From Leptospira johnsonii (GTDB lineage: Bacteria; Spirochaetota; Leptospiria; Leptospirales; Leptospiraceae), in NCBI RefSeq assembly GCF_003112675.1, contig NZ_BFAY01000007.1:372001-436000 (forward strand): a stretch of 64,000 nt of DNA. The letters are read 5' to 3'. Below the pieces are notes generated by a model that made no database searches, had not been told where the DNA came from, and worked only from the letters and a program-made list of their open reading frames with translations. This document shows positions 18,248-26,699 of this stretch, one piece after another. Both the position numbers and the translations under genes were made by a program. Positions within the stretch are counted from its first letter, which is position 1. Every line of letters starts with the position of its first letter.

Positions 18248-19282
18248 TTAAGGCGAGATCACAAATCGGATCGGATTTCCTTTTCTGTCCTCCAGATCTT
18301 GGAGACTTTCGTTGATGTCTTCTAATTTTCGCACATCCGTAATCGATCTGCTAAGGTTCAATTTTCCCTGCACATAAAGATCTATCAATTCAGGAATGGC
18401 TCTTCGGTCCGAACCGTAAGAACCTGCAATAGTGATCTGTTTTTCAATGATGGAAAACGGGATCGAAAACTTTAAGGGTTCTCTTCCTATCCCTACAAGT
18501 ACCATTCTTCCTCCAGGGTTCATGGCGCGAAGTGACTCTTCGATATTTGTCATTCTTCCGGAAAAATCAGCGAGAAGGTCTACCCCACCTTTAGAAATTT
18601 CTTTTAAGGTCTTTCCTGGATTTTTTACTTCTCTCAAATTTACTATTTCATCCGCACCATAAGCTGCTGCGTTTTCGAGGGCTCCTCTATCCACATCTAA
18701 AGCGATCACTTTACCCTTTGTCAATGCTCTTGCGATCACAACTCCATGGATACCGAGTCCTCCGCATCCGAAAACCGCGACAGTATCCCCGTCTTGTATC
18801 TTCCCTCTGAACTTGATCGCATTATAAGGAGTAGAAACAGCATCAGCTAAGATCGCACCTTGTTCGAAAGGAACCGAGTCAGGTAGAGGATACAGATAAC
18901 GTTCTTCGACTATATTATATTCTGCGAAACTGCCTTCTCTATCGAAACCGAATACACCGATCTCTTTGCAAAGATTTTCTCTTCCTGCAAGACAATGAGA
19001 ACATACGCCGCAGCTTGTTCCTGCAGCGATCACTACTCGATCCCCTTTTTTGAAACGAGTGACTTTTTCTCCCACTTCTTCGACTAAGCCGGAAGCTTCA
19101 TGTCCAGGGATTTGAGGATAATGTTTACACTTTAAGGTTCCATGTAATACTAAATGCAGATCGGAACCGCAGATGCCGCATGCTTTGATCCTTACCTTCA
19201 CTTGGTCTGGACCGAGATTCGGGATTGGAACCTCTTTGATGATCAAATTTCTTTTTCCGGATTCTAATACTGCGGCCTTCAT
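18248..19282 (-). CDS. Zinc-dependent medium-chain alcohol dehydrogenase
   Basis: The product is 344 residues from ATG 19282 (GAGGAG upstream); a longer frame to 19321 is not supported. The zinc MDR family is clear. Catalytic zinc ligands are Cys38 (GICGSD) and His61-Glu62 (GHEASG); the structural zinc site is Cys91, Cys94, Cys97 and Cys105; the cofactor fold has GCGGLGIHG. It should oxidise a primary or secondary alcohol or polyol with NAD(P); the substrate is not predictable. The Asp in 'VIALDVDRGAL' after the second strand favours NAD over NADP. It is monocistronic with a divergent thioesterase gene 195 bases away. Confidence 0.93.
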   Translation of the reverse strand: MKAAVLESGKRNLIIKEVPIPNLGPDQVKVRIKACGICGSDLHLVLHGTLKCKHYPQIPGHEASGLVEEVGEKVTRFKKGDRVVIAAGTSCGVCSHCLAGRENLCKEIGVFGFDREGSFAEYNIVEERYLYPLPDSVPFEQGAILADAVSTPYNAIKFRGKIQDGDTVAVFGCGGLGIHGVVIARALTKGKVIALDVDRGALENAAAYGADEIVNLREVKNPGKTLKEISKGGVDLLADFSGRMTNIEESLRAMNPGGRMVLVGIGREPLKFSIPFSIIEKQITIAGSYGSDRRAIPELIDLYVQGKLNLSRSITDVRKLEDINESLQDLEDRKGNPIRFVISP

Positions 19283-19477
19283 CGTATTCTCCTCGACGTA
19301 AGTGAGATTATAAACTGCCAAGAATCGGTCAAGGGATTTGAAGAAGAATTTGGGCCTTCTCCTTTTAAGTTCGGAAACAAAACAAATACGCTGTTCGTTA
19401 TAGTCAGATCTCGAATTTCGTCCTTGTTCGGGTGCTTTCAGATTTTTCCATGGTAGATAAAAAGATAATATCTACTG

Positions 19478-20056
19478 ATGACTGCGGAAGACATTTATAA
19501 ACATATCAAAGCCAGCCAAAATGGACAAGACTGGCATCATAAGAATTGTTTCGGTTGCGGACCGGAAAATAAAAGGGGCTTACACGCCAGCTTTCCTTTT
19601 CATGAACCAAGCGGAGAAGTCCGTTTCGATTGGACTATAGAAAACGATTTTGAAGGAGCTCCAGGTTACGCTCATGGAGGCGCGCTCGCAACTCTATTGG
19701 ATGAGGCTCAAGGAGTTCTATGTTTTCACCTTGGTCATTTTGTGATGACTGATCAATTGTATATGCGTTATTATAAAGCCTGTCCTTTAGGAGAAGAAAT
19801 AGAAGTCCGCTGTTGGGTCACCATGGTCAGACGCAGAAGGCTATACACAAAAGGAACGGTCCATCTGAAAAAGACAGGAGAACTTCTTCTTTCCTCCAAG
19901 GCTCGCTGGTATGATATGCCCGACCGAGTCTTTTCCAGAATGTTCCAAGGCACCGCATTTCCTGTGGATACCATTCTGAAAGTTTTAGAAGAGAACCAAA
20001 AACGAGGGAAAGAAATCAGGAAACGACTCAAAAAAGAGAAACTGAGATCAGAGTAA
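19478..20056 (+). CDS. Hotdog-fold acyl-CoA thioesterase (PaaI/4HBT-like)
   Basis: A 192-residue protein with one hotdog domain. The family motif HGGALATLLDEAQG near residues 67-80 holds the usual acidic catalytic residue on the long helix. The N-terminal 'KNCFGCGPENKRGL' is typical of PaaI/THEM4-like thioesterases. The enzyme should hydrolyse acyl-CoA in the cytoplasm; chain preference is unknown. A basic C-terminal tail (residues 170-192, KRGKEIRKRLKKEK) is unusual. No strong ribosome site precedes the ATG. It is followed at 77 bases by the MAPEG gene on the same strand, possibly one transcript. Confidence 0.85.
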   Translation: MTAEDIYKHIKASQNGQDWHHKNCFGCGPENKRGLHASFPFHEPSGEVRFDWTIENDFEGAPGYAHGGALATLLDEAQGVLCFHLGHFVMTDQLYMRYYKACPLGEEIEVRCWVTMVRRRRLYTKGTVHLKKTGELLLSSKARWYDMPDRVFSRMFQGTAFPVDTILKVLEENQKRGKEIRKRLKKEKLRSE

Positions 20057-20132
20057 GTTTATTTTTTGCTCGCATTAATCCGATTCAAGTTCGATCCTAT
20101 GCTCCGTCAATCTTTGCGCTTAGGAGTGTAGA

Positions 20133-20564
20133 ATGGAATCTTCTTGGCAGGTCTTTGCGATCGTTTCAGTACTTCTGTTCTTAAAATTACTTTCCACTTC
20201 CATCGTTCAGGGTTTGGTCCGTATCAAAACCAAAACATTCCGTTGGAAAGAAGACGCAGAATTTTTCACCAATTCATTTCCTGCTACGGACGATCATACG
20301 ATAGTCGCTACCGCAAACGGGGTTTTTCGGAACGATTTGGAGAATATTCCAATTTTCTTATTCTTGCTGATCGGATACATCCATACTTATAGTTGGCATG
20401 AGGGAACCATCATATATTCTGGAATATTCATAGTATCCCGAATACTACATGCGATCTTTTATTTTCTTCATAAACAACCTTGGAGAAATATCGCATACAA
20501 CCTGGGAATTTTGAGTAAGCTCCTTCTGTCCGGACATATTATCCATTCCGTATTTTTTGCCTGA
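20133..20564 (+). CDS. MAPEG-family membrane protein
   Basis: A 143-residue four-helix membrane protein with the MAPEG signature: 'RNDLENIPIFLFLLIGYI' around residue 66, and the downstream 'SRILHAIFYF' helix. MAPEG proteins (microsomal glutathione transferase and prostaglandin E synthase relatives) bind glutathione between subunits of a trimer and conjugate or reduce lipophilic electrophiles and hydroperoxides. The TAGGAG sequence sits well for the ATG. It is upstream of a soluble GST gene, which makes glutathione- or thiol-dependent detoxification the likely shared theme. Confidence 0.9.
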   Translation: MESSWQVFAIVSVLLFLKLLSTSIVQGLVRIKTKTFRWKEDAEFFTNSFPATDDHTIVATANGVFRNDLENIPIFLFLLIGYIHTYSWHEGTIIYSGIFIVSRILHAIFYFLHKQPWRNIAYNLGILSKLLLSGHIIHSVFFA

Positions 20565-20682
20565 TCGCCAAAGTTCTTCGCAAAAATAAAAAGGATTTGT
20601 CCCCAAAAAGTTCCGCCAAGAGTCTAAAAAATATAATCCAAATCATATCCGGATCTTTCCGGCCGAATCAAAGGAGAATCGT

Positions 20683-21300
20683 TTGATCGAATTATATACC
20701 GCTGGGACGCCTAACGGAAAAAAAGCTTCTATCATGCTGGAAGAATTAGGAATCCCTTATACAGTGCATCCAATCGACTTTAGCAAATTAGAACAAAAGG
20801 AAGAATGGTATCTAAAGATCAACCCGAATGGGAGGATCCCTGCCATTGTAGATAAGGATAACGGCGACTTTCCTGTTTTCGAATCGGGAGCCATTCTGAT
20901 CTATCTCGCAGAAAAATACGGGAAATTCTTATCTAAAGATCCCAAAGAAAGATCAGTCGCTATCCAATGGCTCATGTTCCAAATGGGCGGAGTAGGTCCT
21001 ATGCAAGGACAGGCAAATCATTTCGTGAAATTTGCTCCGGAAAGAATTCCATACGCAATAAACCGATATGTGGACGAAACAAAACGTTTATATTCCGTTT
21101 TAGAAAGACGTCTCAAAGAATCCGAGTATTTAGCAGGAAGCGAATTGAGTATCGCTGACATCGCTACCTGGCCTTGGGTGAAAGCGAGAACTTATATCGA
21201 TCTTTCCTTGGATGATTATCCGAAACTCAAAGCATGGGAAGAAAAACTGGGAGCAAGACCCGCATTCATCAAAGGAAGCGAAATCCCTAAAAAATCCTAA
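20683..21300 (+). CDS. Glutathione S-transferase family protein (YfcG/YghU-like)
   Basis: The product is 205 residues from TTG 20683, with AAGGAG 6 bases ahead. The N-terminal thioredoxin-like half includes '[18 protein letters not shown]', where the Thr/Asn resemble the active-site residues of Nu-class GSTs, and the cis-Pro with '[13 protein letters not shown]' and '[15 protein letters not shown]' (glutathione gamma-glutamyl contact). The C-terminal helical half has '[14 protein letters not shown]', the usual N-cap motif. Nu-class enzymes often act as glutathione disulfide reductases. Follows the MAPEG gene after 118 bases; a hairpin lies just after the stop. Confidence 0.92.
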   Translation: MIELYTAGTPNGKKASIMLEELGIPYTVHPIDFSKLEQKEEWYLKINPNGRIPAIVDKDNGDFPVFESGAILIYLAEKYGKFLSKDPKERSVAIQWLMFQMGGVGPMQGQANHFVKFAPERIPYAINRYVDETKRLYSVLERRLKESEYLAGSELSIADIATWPWVKARTYIDLSLDDYPKLKAWEEKLGARPAFIKGSEIPKKS

Positions 21301-21308
21301 AGCCGTAA

Positions 21309-21333
21309 AGCCGCTTCTCCAAAGAGAGCGGCT
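21309..21333. terminator. Bidirectional hairpin between convergent GST and kinase genes
   Basis: AGCCGCTTCTC, loop CAAA, GAGAGCGGCT with one bulged T. It fills the 36-base gap between the stop codons. T-tracts are weak on both sides. Confidence 0.6.
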
Positions 21334-21336
21334 AAA

Positions 21337-23232
21337 TCAGAGCCTATCGGCCAAAGGCAGATAGACTCTGAATGTGGTCCTTCCTGGAATAGAATCAAAG
21401 TCTATTTTTCCTTGGTGCCTTTCTACGATCTTTTTGCAAATATCAAGGCCTAAGCCACTTCCTTCTCCTTTTTCCTTTGTGGTGAAGAATGGCTCGAAAA
21501 TTTTATCTTGGATCTCTTTCGGGACCCCTGGGCCGTCGTCCGTGACGGAAACAATCAGATAATTATCCTTGATATAGGATTCCAGATCCAATCTACCTTG
21601 GTATGAAATCGCCTGGAATGCATTATTGATCAGATTGGCCCAAACCTGGGTCAAGTGATCCGCTTGCCCTTTGACGAGTGAATTTTCCGCAAAATTCCTG
21701 TGAATCTCAACTCCTTGTTTTACCTTATTATAATATAGTGTTAAAACCAGATCCATCTGCTCCCGGATATCGATCAAGCTTATACCTGTGTGATCCTGGT
21801 ATACATAGGTTTTCAAAGCGCGTATCACTCTGGCGGCTTTAGAAGCAGCCTCTCTAACTACATTACTATATCTTAAAATACCGGAGAGATTGTAAGCGTT
21901 CGAAACTAATGTAGGAAATTTTTCCTTTTGAATGTCTTGGACTAGATCCGGAATATCATCTACTCGTATTCCCAATTCAGCCAGGTTTTCGGACAAAAAC
22001 TCGGAAGATGGAAATCCAAGATTTTGTAACGTATCTCGGATGATCTTTCTGTTCTTTCTTTCTTCCGAAGAATCATAAAAGTCCGGGAAAATACTTCCTT
22101 TAATAAAAATTTTCTTCCAGGTATCTCTTTCATTAGTTTCCAATTCGGCAAATTCGCAAAGTAACTTCTCCCAATCTTGGCGGAATACACTTTGGATCCC
22201 CTCGTTGGAAGAGATTATAGCACCTAAAGGAGTATTCACCTCGTGAGCGATACCTGCGATCAATTGTCCGAGCACTGCCATCTTCTCGGATTGGACTAGC
22301 TGCGCTTGGGTAGATTTCAATTCTTCTAATGCTAAAAGTAGATCTCTATTCGTATTTTCTAAAAAGGTATTTGTCGCTTTTAACTCTTCCGTTCTGAGAA
22401 CTACTTTTTGCTCCAGATCTTCGTTCAGTTTTCGGATCTCTTCTTCCGCTCTTTTTCTTCCAGAAATATCCCTTACGATCGCCTGCAATAAAGCTTTTCC
22501 ATTCAGAGTAACGGAAGTCAAAGTCACTTCCGCATCAAAATTGGTTCTATCCTTTTTACAATGCAACCAATCGAAAGTTTGCGGTTTTCCTGCAAACGCT
22601 GCTTGTATTTTTTGAAATGCTTTTTGAGAAGAAGGAACTCCATCCGGCTGCATCTCAGGAGAAAAATCTACAGGAGAGGCGCCGATTATATCTTCTCTTC
22701 TGCAACCGAACATTTCTTCCGTCTTAGGATTACATTCCAGAAAGACCCGATTGTCCATTAGAAAGATTGCCTCTCCGGCGGATTCGAATAATGTCTTAAA
22801 TTTGACCTCGTGCTCTTCCAATGCTTCTTGGGTAGCACGAATATCCGAGAGTGTTACTGCTAATTTCTCTTCCGTCTTTTTTCTTTCAGTCAGATCCTCA
22901 AAGATCAAAGACGCGCCGAAAACACCTGAGTCATCAAAAAGAGGATTCACTCTAATGCGGACCTGTAATAATAATCCGCTGATCGTACTGGTATAAGGTC
23001 CTTCGTAATCGGAAGCTTCTCCCTGTAAACCCTTGCCGATAAGTGCGGAGACTGCTCTGTCTTTCAGGTTAGAATAAGAAATTCCAATGATCTTATCTCT
23101 TTCGGCTCTTAAGAAGCGCAGAGAAGAATCGTTTGCTTCTATTATTTTGCCCTGCCTATCGAAGATCATGAGTCCGATAGGTGATTGTTCGAATAGGTCG
23201 CGATATACGTTTTCGCTCTTCGGTCCGTTCAT
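21337..23232 (-). CDS. Cytoplasmic double-PAS sensor histidine kinase with long insert after the H-box
   Basis: The 631-residue product has no membrane helix. PAS1 (about 10-120) contains 'EQSPIGLMIFDRQGKIIEAN'; PAS2 (about 145-260) begins 'LFESAGEAIFLMDNRVFLEC'. A coiled coil (about 260-320) precedes the H-box GIAHEVNTPLGAI with His330. Between the H-box and the ATPase domain lies an unusual stretch of about 150 residues, shared with the upstream kinase (23302-25413). The ATPase domain has the N-box 'LINNAFQAI', DDGPGVP, FEPFFTTKEKGEGSGLGL and the G2 region. No receiver domain or cognate regulator is adjacent. The 69-base gap to the upstream kinase suggests an operon of two kinases. Confidence 0.93.
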   Translation of the reverse strand: MNGPKSENVYRDLFEQSPIGLMIFDRQGKIIEANDSSLRFLRAERDKIIGISYSNLKDRAVSALIGKGLQGEASDYEGPYTSTISGLLLQVRIRVNPLFDDSGVFGASLIFEDLTERKKTEEKLAVTLSDIRATQEALEEHEVKFKTLFESAGEAIFLMDNRVFLECNPKTEEMFGCRREDIIGASPVDFSPEMQPDGVPSSQKAFQKIQAAFAGKPQTFDWLHCKKDRTNFDAEVTLTSVTLNGKALLQAIVRDISGRKRAEEEIRKLNEDLEQKVVLRTEELKATNTFLENTNRDLLLALEELKSTQAQLVQSEKMAVLGQLIAGIAHEVNTPLGAIISSNEGIQSVFRQDWEKLLCEFAELETNERDTWKKIFIKGSIFPDFYDSSEERKNRKIIRDTLQNLGFPSSEFLSENLAELGIRVDDIPDLVQDIQKEKFPTLVSNAYNLSGILRYSNVVREAASKAARVIRALKTYVYQDHTGISLIDIREQMDLVLTLYYNKVKQGVEIHRNFAENSLVKGQADHLTQVWANLINNAFQAISYQGRLDLESYIKDNYLIVSVTDDGPGVPKEIQDKIFEPFFTTKEKGEGSGLGLDICKKIVERHQGKIDFDSIPGRTTFRVYLPLADRL

Positions 23233-23301
23233 AAAGGATCTGGAAAAAATTCGAAAGCTCGCACAACTCTGTACGAGTAATTTTTCGGATCAACCTAATA
23301 A

Positions 23302-25413
23302 TTATGGCGCAGCAGGTAGAGTAACGTAGAATGTGGAACCTTCTTCCGAACTCACAAATCGGATGGCCCCTCCGTGTTCTTCTGCCACATTTTTGCAGAT
23401 ATCTAGACCAAGTCCGGTCCCTTCTCCAGGAGATTTAGTGGTGAAGAATGGATCAAAAATCCTATCTCTGATCTCTAAGGGAACGCCACTACCGGTGTCC
23501 TGGACGGAAATTTCCCAGGACTCACCTTTTCGTTCCGCATCTACAAAGATCCTTCCGGAATAATTCATGGCATGTAATGCGTTTGTGATCAAATTAGTCC
23601 AGATCAAATACAATCTTTCCGGATCTCCCAATACCCTTGCGGATTCAGGTATATTGATATCCACGAGCACCCTGTTTTTCATTTTAGAATAATATAATGT
23701 GATAATGTTCTCAATCTGTTCCCTAGGAGAGACGGACTCCGAGTGAGGTTTCCAATCCCCTTCTCCGGATGCGTAACTTTTCAATGCTTGGATCACTCTG
23801 GAAGCTTTGATAGAAGCATCCAAGATCAATTGGCTGGACCTGGAAATACTGGAAAGAGCAGATGCATTGCTTACGATCATCCATCCTCTTTCTCCTTTCG
23901 GTATCTTCTCCGCGAGTTCGGAAATCTGATCGGGGGAAATTCCCAGGTCAGTCAAGGCATCCGCCATTACTAGAGAATTTTCTATTCCTAATTCTTTTAA
24001 AATGACCTCAGATCTTTTTCTCTTGGATCTCTCTTCTTTGGAATCGAAGTCGGAATTGACTGTACCGCCCTTTTTGAATAAGATCCCCCAAAATTCTCGT
24101 TCTTCCTTGTTAAAGCTAGAATAATCTTTTAAAAGTTTTTCCCAAGGTTCACTTAGAATGGAACGGATCCCCTCGGTGGAAGAACGAATTGCGCCTAACG
24201 GAGTATTTAGCTCGTGAGCGATCCCAGCCATCAGTCTTCCTAAGACCGCCATTTTTTCGGACCGAACAAGATTCTCCTGGGTTTTTTTGAGTTCGTCCAT
24301 AGCTGACCTGAGTTTATCATTCGCAGTCACCAAATACGTATTAGTCGATCTTAATTCTTCGGTTCTCTCTGCGACTGTGACCTCTAATTCTTTGTTTGCG
24401 TTTCGAATAACAAACTCTGCGGTTGCTAAATCTGCCACGAGTAGACTTTGCCTAAGACTTGCGATCACTACCATAACTCCTGCGGAAAACCAGATCACTA
24501 ACCGGATGATCTCAGGCAAACCAGGCAGAGTTAAGGAAAGAACAATTGCTGCGGAACAAACAATTACTTCTAATAGAGGAAGAATTCTTAAGAGCCCGCT
24601 TTCTGTTCCGGATTCTTTTTCGATTTCTCCTGAAGAATTTGGAGCCCAGGTCAAGGTCCCGTATCCTAAAAGAAGAATACTGGCAGAAAATCCTGCGTTC
24701 GTTAATGTTCCATCTTTCGGAACAACGAGCAGAAAAATGGAATTCCATTGCAACCAACTGATCCCCATCCCTGCAAGTCCGAACACCAAACATAAAAAGG
24801 AAAAGTCCGCCTTTAAACGTAAAGATGGCTTCATCAAAACACCGATACAAGCAGCGGAAAGTGTAAACACTGGATAAACGGACAAGGTTAATAACTGAAA
24901 CCAGGGCCTATCTTCTTTTTTAGAAAGATATAATACTAGAGTGACCGCAAGGACTGCGATCGCAAGTCCCAAGGCGTCCATTACGGCTACCTTCATTCTG
25001 TTAGATGGAATTCTATCTTTTAAGAATCGAGCAAACCCTATGGCAAAGAACGGTCCTAACCATGGATAGAATAGATCGCTTGGCGCTGGAAAACTATAGA
25101 ATTTGATGATAGCTTGGATATCCCAAACTACCTGACCCAAAAAATAAGAAAGAAGTCCTAAGAAAAACCAGAACCTGAATCTTTTAATTTCTCCTTCTGC
25201 GGATTTATAACCGAACCAAGCAGTGATCGTAGCGATCGCGATAGACGAAGTCCAATGTATATTATCGTAAATCCGTAATAATTCCGTTTCATCCGTGAAA
25301 TATATGAGAACAAATAGTACTAGAACGAATATAGAACCTAAATAGATAGAGATAAATCCAAGATTTCTATCCTTTGAGGAACGAATTTCTAGTGTGGAAA
25401 CCAAGGAACTCAT
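23302..25413 (-). CDS. Membrane-bound sensor histidine kinase, paralogue of the downstream kinase
   Basis: A 703-residue protein. The N-terminal 335 residues hold about nine or ten hydrophobic helices (from 'IYLGSIFVLVLFVLIYF' near 22 to 'IIRLVIWFSAGVMVVIA' near 315) and no obvious extracellular domain, so the signal is probably sensed within the membrane. A coiled coil (about 335-390) leads to GIAHELNTPLGAI with His400, then the same 150-residue insert found in the next gene ('WEKLLKDYSSFNKEEREFW' ... 'ILDASIKASRVIQALKSY'). The ATPase domain has 'LITNALHAMNYSGR', DTGSGVP and FDPFFTTKSPGEGTGLGL. The two kinases look like duplicates of one catalytic core with different sensors. Confidence 0.93.
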   Translation of the reverse strand: MSSLVSTLEIRSSKDRNLGFISIYLGSIFVLVLFVLIYFTDETELLRIYDNIHWTSSIAIATITAWFGYKSAEGEIKRFRFWFFLGLLSYFLGQVVWDIQAIIKFYSFPAPSDLFYPWLGPFFAIGFARFLKDRIPSNRMKVAVMDALGLAIAVLAVTLVLYLSKKEDRPWFQLLTLSVYPVFTLSAACIGVLMKPSLRLKADFSFLCLVFGLAGMGISWLQWNSIFLLVVPKDGTLTNAGFSASILLLGYGTLTWAPNSSGEIEKESGTESGLLRILPLLEVIVCSAAIVLSLTLPGLPEIIRLVIWFSAGVMVVIASLRQSLLVADLATAEFVIRNANKELEVTVAERTEELRSTNTYLVTANDKLRSAMDELKKTQENLVRSEKMAVLGRLMAGIAHELNTPLGAIRSSTEGIRSILSEPWEKLLKDYSSFNKEEREFWGILFKKGGTVNSDFDSKEERSKRKRSEVILKELGIENSLVMADALTDLGISPDQISELAEKIPKGERGWMIVSNASALSSISRSSQLILDASIKASRVIQALKSYASGEGDWKPHSESVSPREQIENIITLYYSKMKNRVLVDINIPESARVLGDPERLYLIWTNLITNALHAMNYSGRIFVDAERKGESWEISVQDTGSGVPLEIRDRIFDPFFTTKSPGEGTGLGLDICKNVAEEHGGAIRFVSSEEGSTFYVTLPAAP

Positions 25414-25562
25414 GCGGATCAGCGGGGCAAAATCCTACACCTTAGATGACCGAAGTCCACACTTTTTTATTTCCAAAAGTCAATGGACTTGTGACATCTC
25501 CTTTGATGGAGTTCCTACAAGCCTATTAAAGCAAAGTTCTCGACATTAGAACAAGTTTCTGT

Positions 25563-26291
25563 TTAGTACAATGTTCTGGAACTTTTCTCCGGAATATGAG
25601 GAAGGAAATTCAAACTCACAGGAATATATCTACCTCTTACCCAACGGAACATACTCACTGAACTATTCCAGATCCAAGGCATCCAAGTAAAAATATCTTC
25701 GTCTTGTTTGAGCATCTTCTTTAAAGTTAAAGAGATAGGAGTGCCTGAAGTAAAAATAAAAAGCCTTTCTGCATCGGAAGGCTGGAAATAAGTATCGCAT
25801 GCCAGATCCACTCTGGATTGAAAGTTCGCAAAAGTCTCGATCCCCTCCGGAGTGAAGTCTCCTTTTCTCCAAACTGATAGTATTTCCTCGGTCAGTTTGA
25901 AAAATAAGGCGGCAGATCTAACTCCACCTTTCAATCTAACTTTAGAAAATTGTAATAAGGACCTTTGGAATTCGGGCCTGATCCCTGAAAGATGTTCCGC
26001 GTATTTTCTCCATAGCTCAGCAGGAAATTCATTCCAGTTCGGATCGAAAGAATGAAAGTCAGGGGTTGTATTTAGATCGGAATGCAGAGAACGAATCCCT
26101 TTCATAAAAAATTCAGCGGTCTCTTTATGCCTTCTCATTGTTCCGGAGATGATCCTATCCGGAAAATCCCCATTCGAAGCCATATATTGACCGAGGGCAA
26201 AGGCTTGTTCTTTTCCCTTATCGGTCAATAGATCGTAATCTTCTCCTGTAGAGTTCGCCTGTCCGTGGCGAATCAGATATATCACGGACAT
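25563..26291 (-). CDS. Histidine-phosphatase-superfamily protein lacking the usual second catalytic His
   Basis: A 242-residue product. The N-terminal 'IYLIRHGQAN' with RHG at 8-10 identifies the phosphoglycerate-mutase-like superfamily; the nucleophile His9 is present. The second core His, normally in a 'SHGG' motif near the C-terminus, is replaced: the equivalent strand reads 'LFIFTSGTPISL'. Activity may therefore be altered, or use another base. It is the last gene of a five-gene operon, starting 2 bases after the stop of the DUF6285-like gene. In that context it could hydrolyse a phosphorylated acyl intermediate or act non-enzymatically; both are inference. Confidence 0.85.
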   Translation of the reverse strand: MSVIYLIRHGQANSTGEDYDLLTDKGKEQAFALGQYMASNGDFPDRIISGTMRRHKETAEFFMKGIRSLHSDLNTTPDFHSFDPNWNEFPAELWRKYAEHLSGIRPEFQRSLLQFSKVRLKGGVRSAALFFKLTEEILSVWRKGDFTPEGIETFANFQSRVDLACDTYFQPSDAERLFIFTSGTPISLTLKKMLKQDEDIFTWMPWIWNSSVSMFRWVRGRYIPVSLNFLPHIPEKSSRTLY

Positions 26292-26293
26292 GT

Positions 26294-26689
26294 TTAGGAT
26301 TCCGTAGTGAATCTTGGATTTACGATCTCAACTTTTTCGATTACGGATTCTTTTATATGTTTCCAGTATTCCGTATCTTCTAAGGATTTTTTTTCCTTTC
26401 GGATAATATCTCTTAATTCTTCGTTCCAAGAAGAAGTAAGATCCTTCTTTTCATTCCATGTTTTAGGAAACTCGGATTTTTTACCGAGTAATGAAGATAG
26501 TCTGGAGAGTTCCTTATCTAAAGATTCTTCTCCGGAACGGATCTCCCTGGAGATTACTCCGAGCATATTCCAACTTACTAATGTTTTATATGCGAGAAGG
26601 TCCTTGTCCCTAAACTCCGGCAAGACTTCCTTCATTAGAAAATCCTGAATTGCTTCCAATAATTCCGTGGCGCTTGGTTTATCCTGCAT
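26294..26689 (-). CDS. Small DUF6285-like protein, probable partner of the APH-type kinase (LvaB-like)
   Basis: A 131-residue acidic/helical protein with no membrane segment. The start 'KPSATELLEAIQDFLMKEVLP' and 'LAYKTLVSWNMLGVISREI' match, from memory, the DUF6285 family found next to APH-type kinase and acyl-CoA dehydrogenase genes. In the Pseudomonas putida levulinate operon the small LvaB protein is needed with the kinase LvaA; this gene has the same size and context. It begins 10 bases after the kinase stop. I infer that it forms a complex with the kinase. Confidence in the family is fair, in the role moderate. Confidence 0.75.
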   Translation of the reverse strand: MQDKPSATELLEAIQDFLMKEVLPEFRDKDLLAYKTLVSWNMLGVISREIRSGEESLDKELSRLSSLLGKKSEFPKTWNEKKDLTSSWNEELRDIIRKEKKSLEDTEYWKHIKESVIEKVEIVNPRFTTES

Positions 26690-26699
26690 GATGATTTCC

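Noticed and set aside
24287..24877. 196-codon plus-strand open frame
   Set aside because: It lies fully inside the membrane-sensor kinase gene on the opposite strand and has no family resemblance; a shadow of hydrophobic codons.
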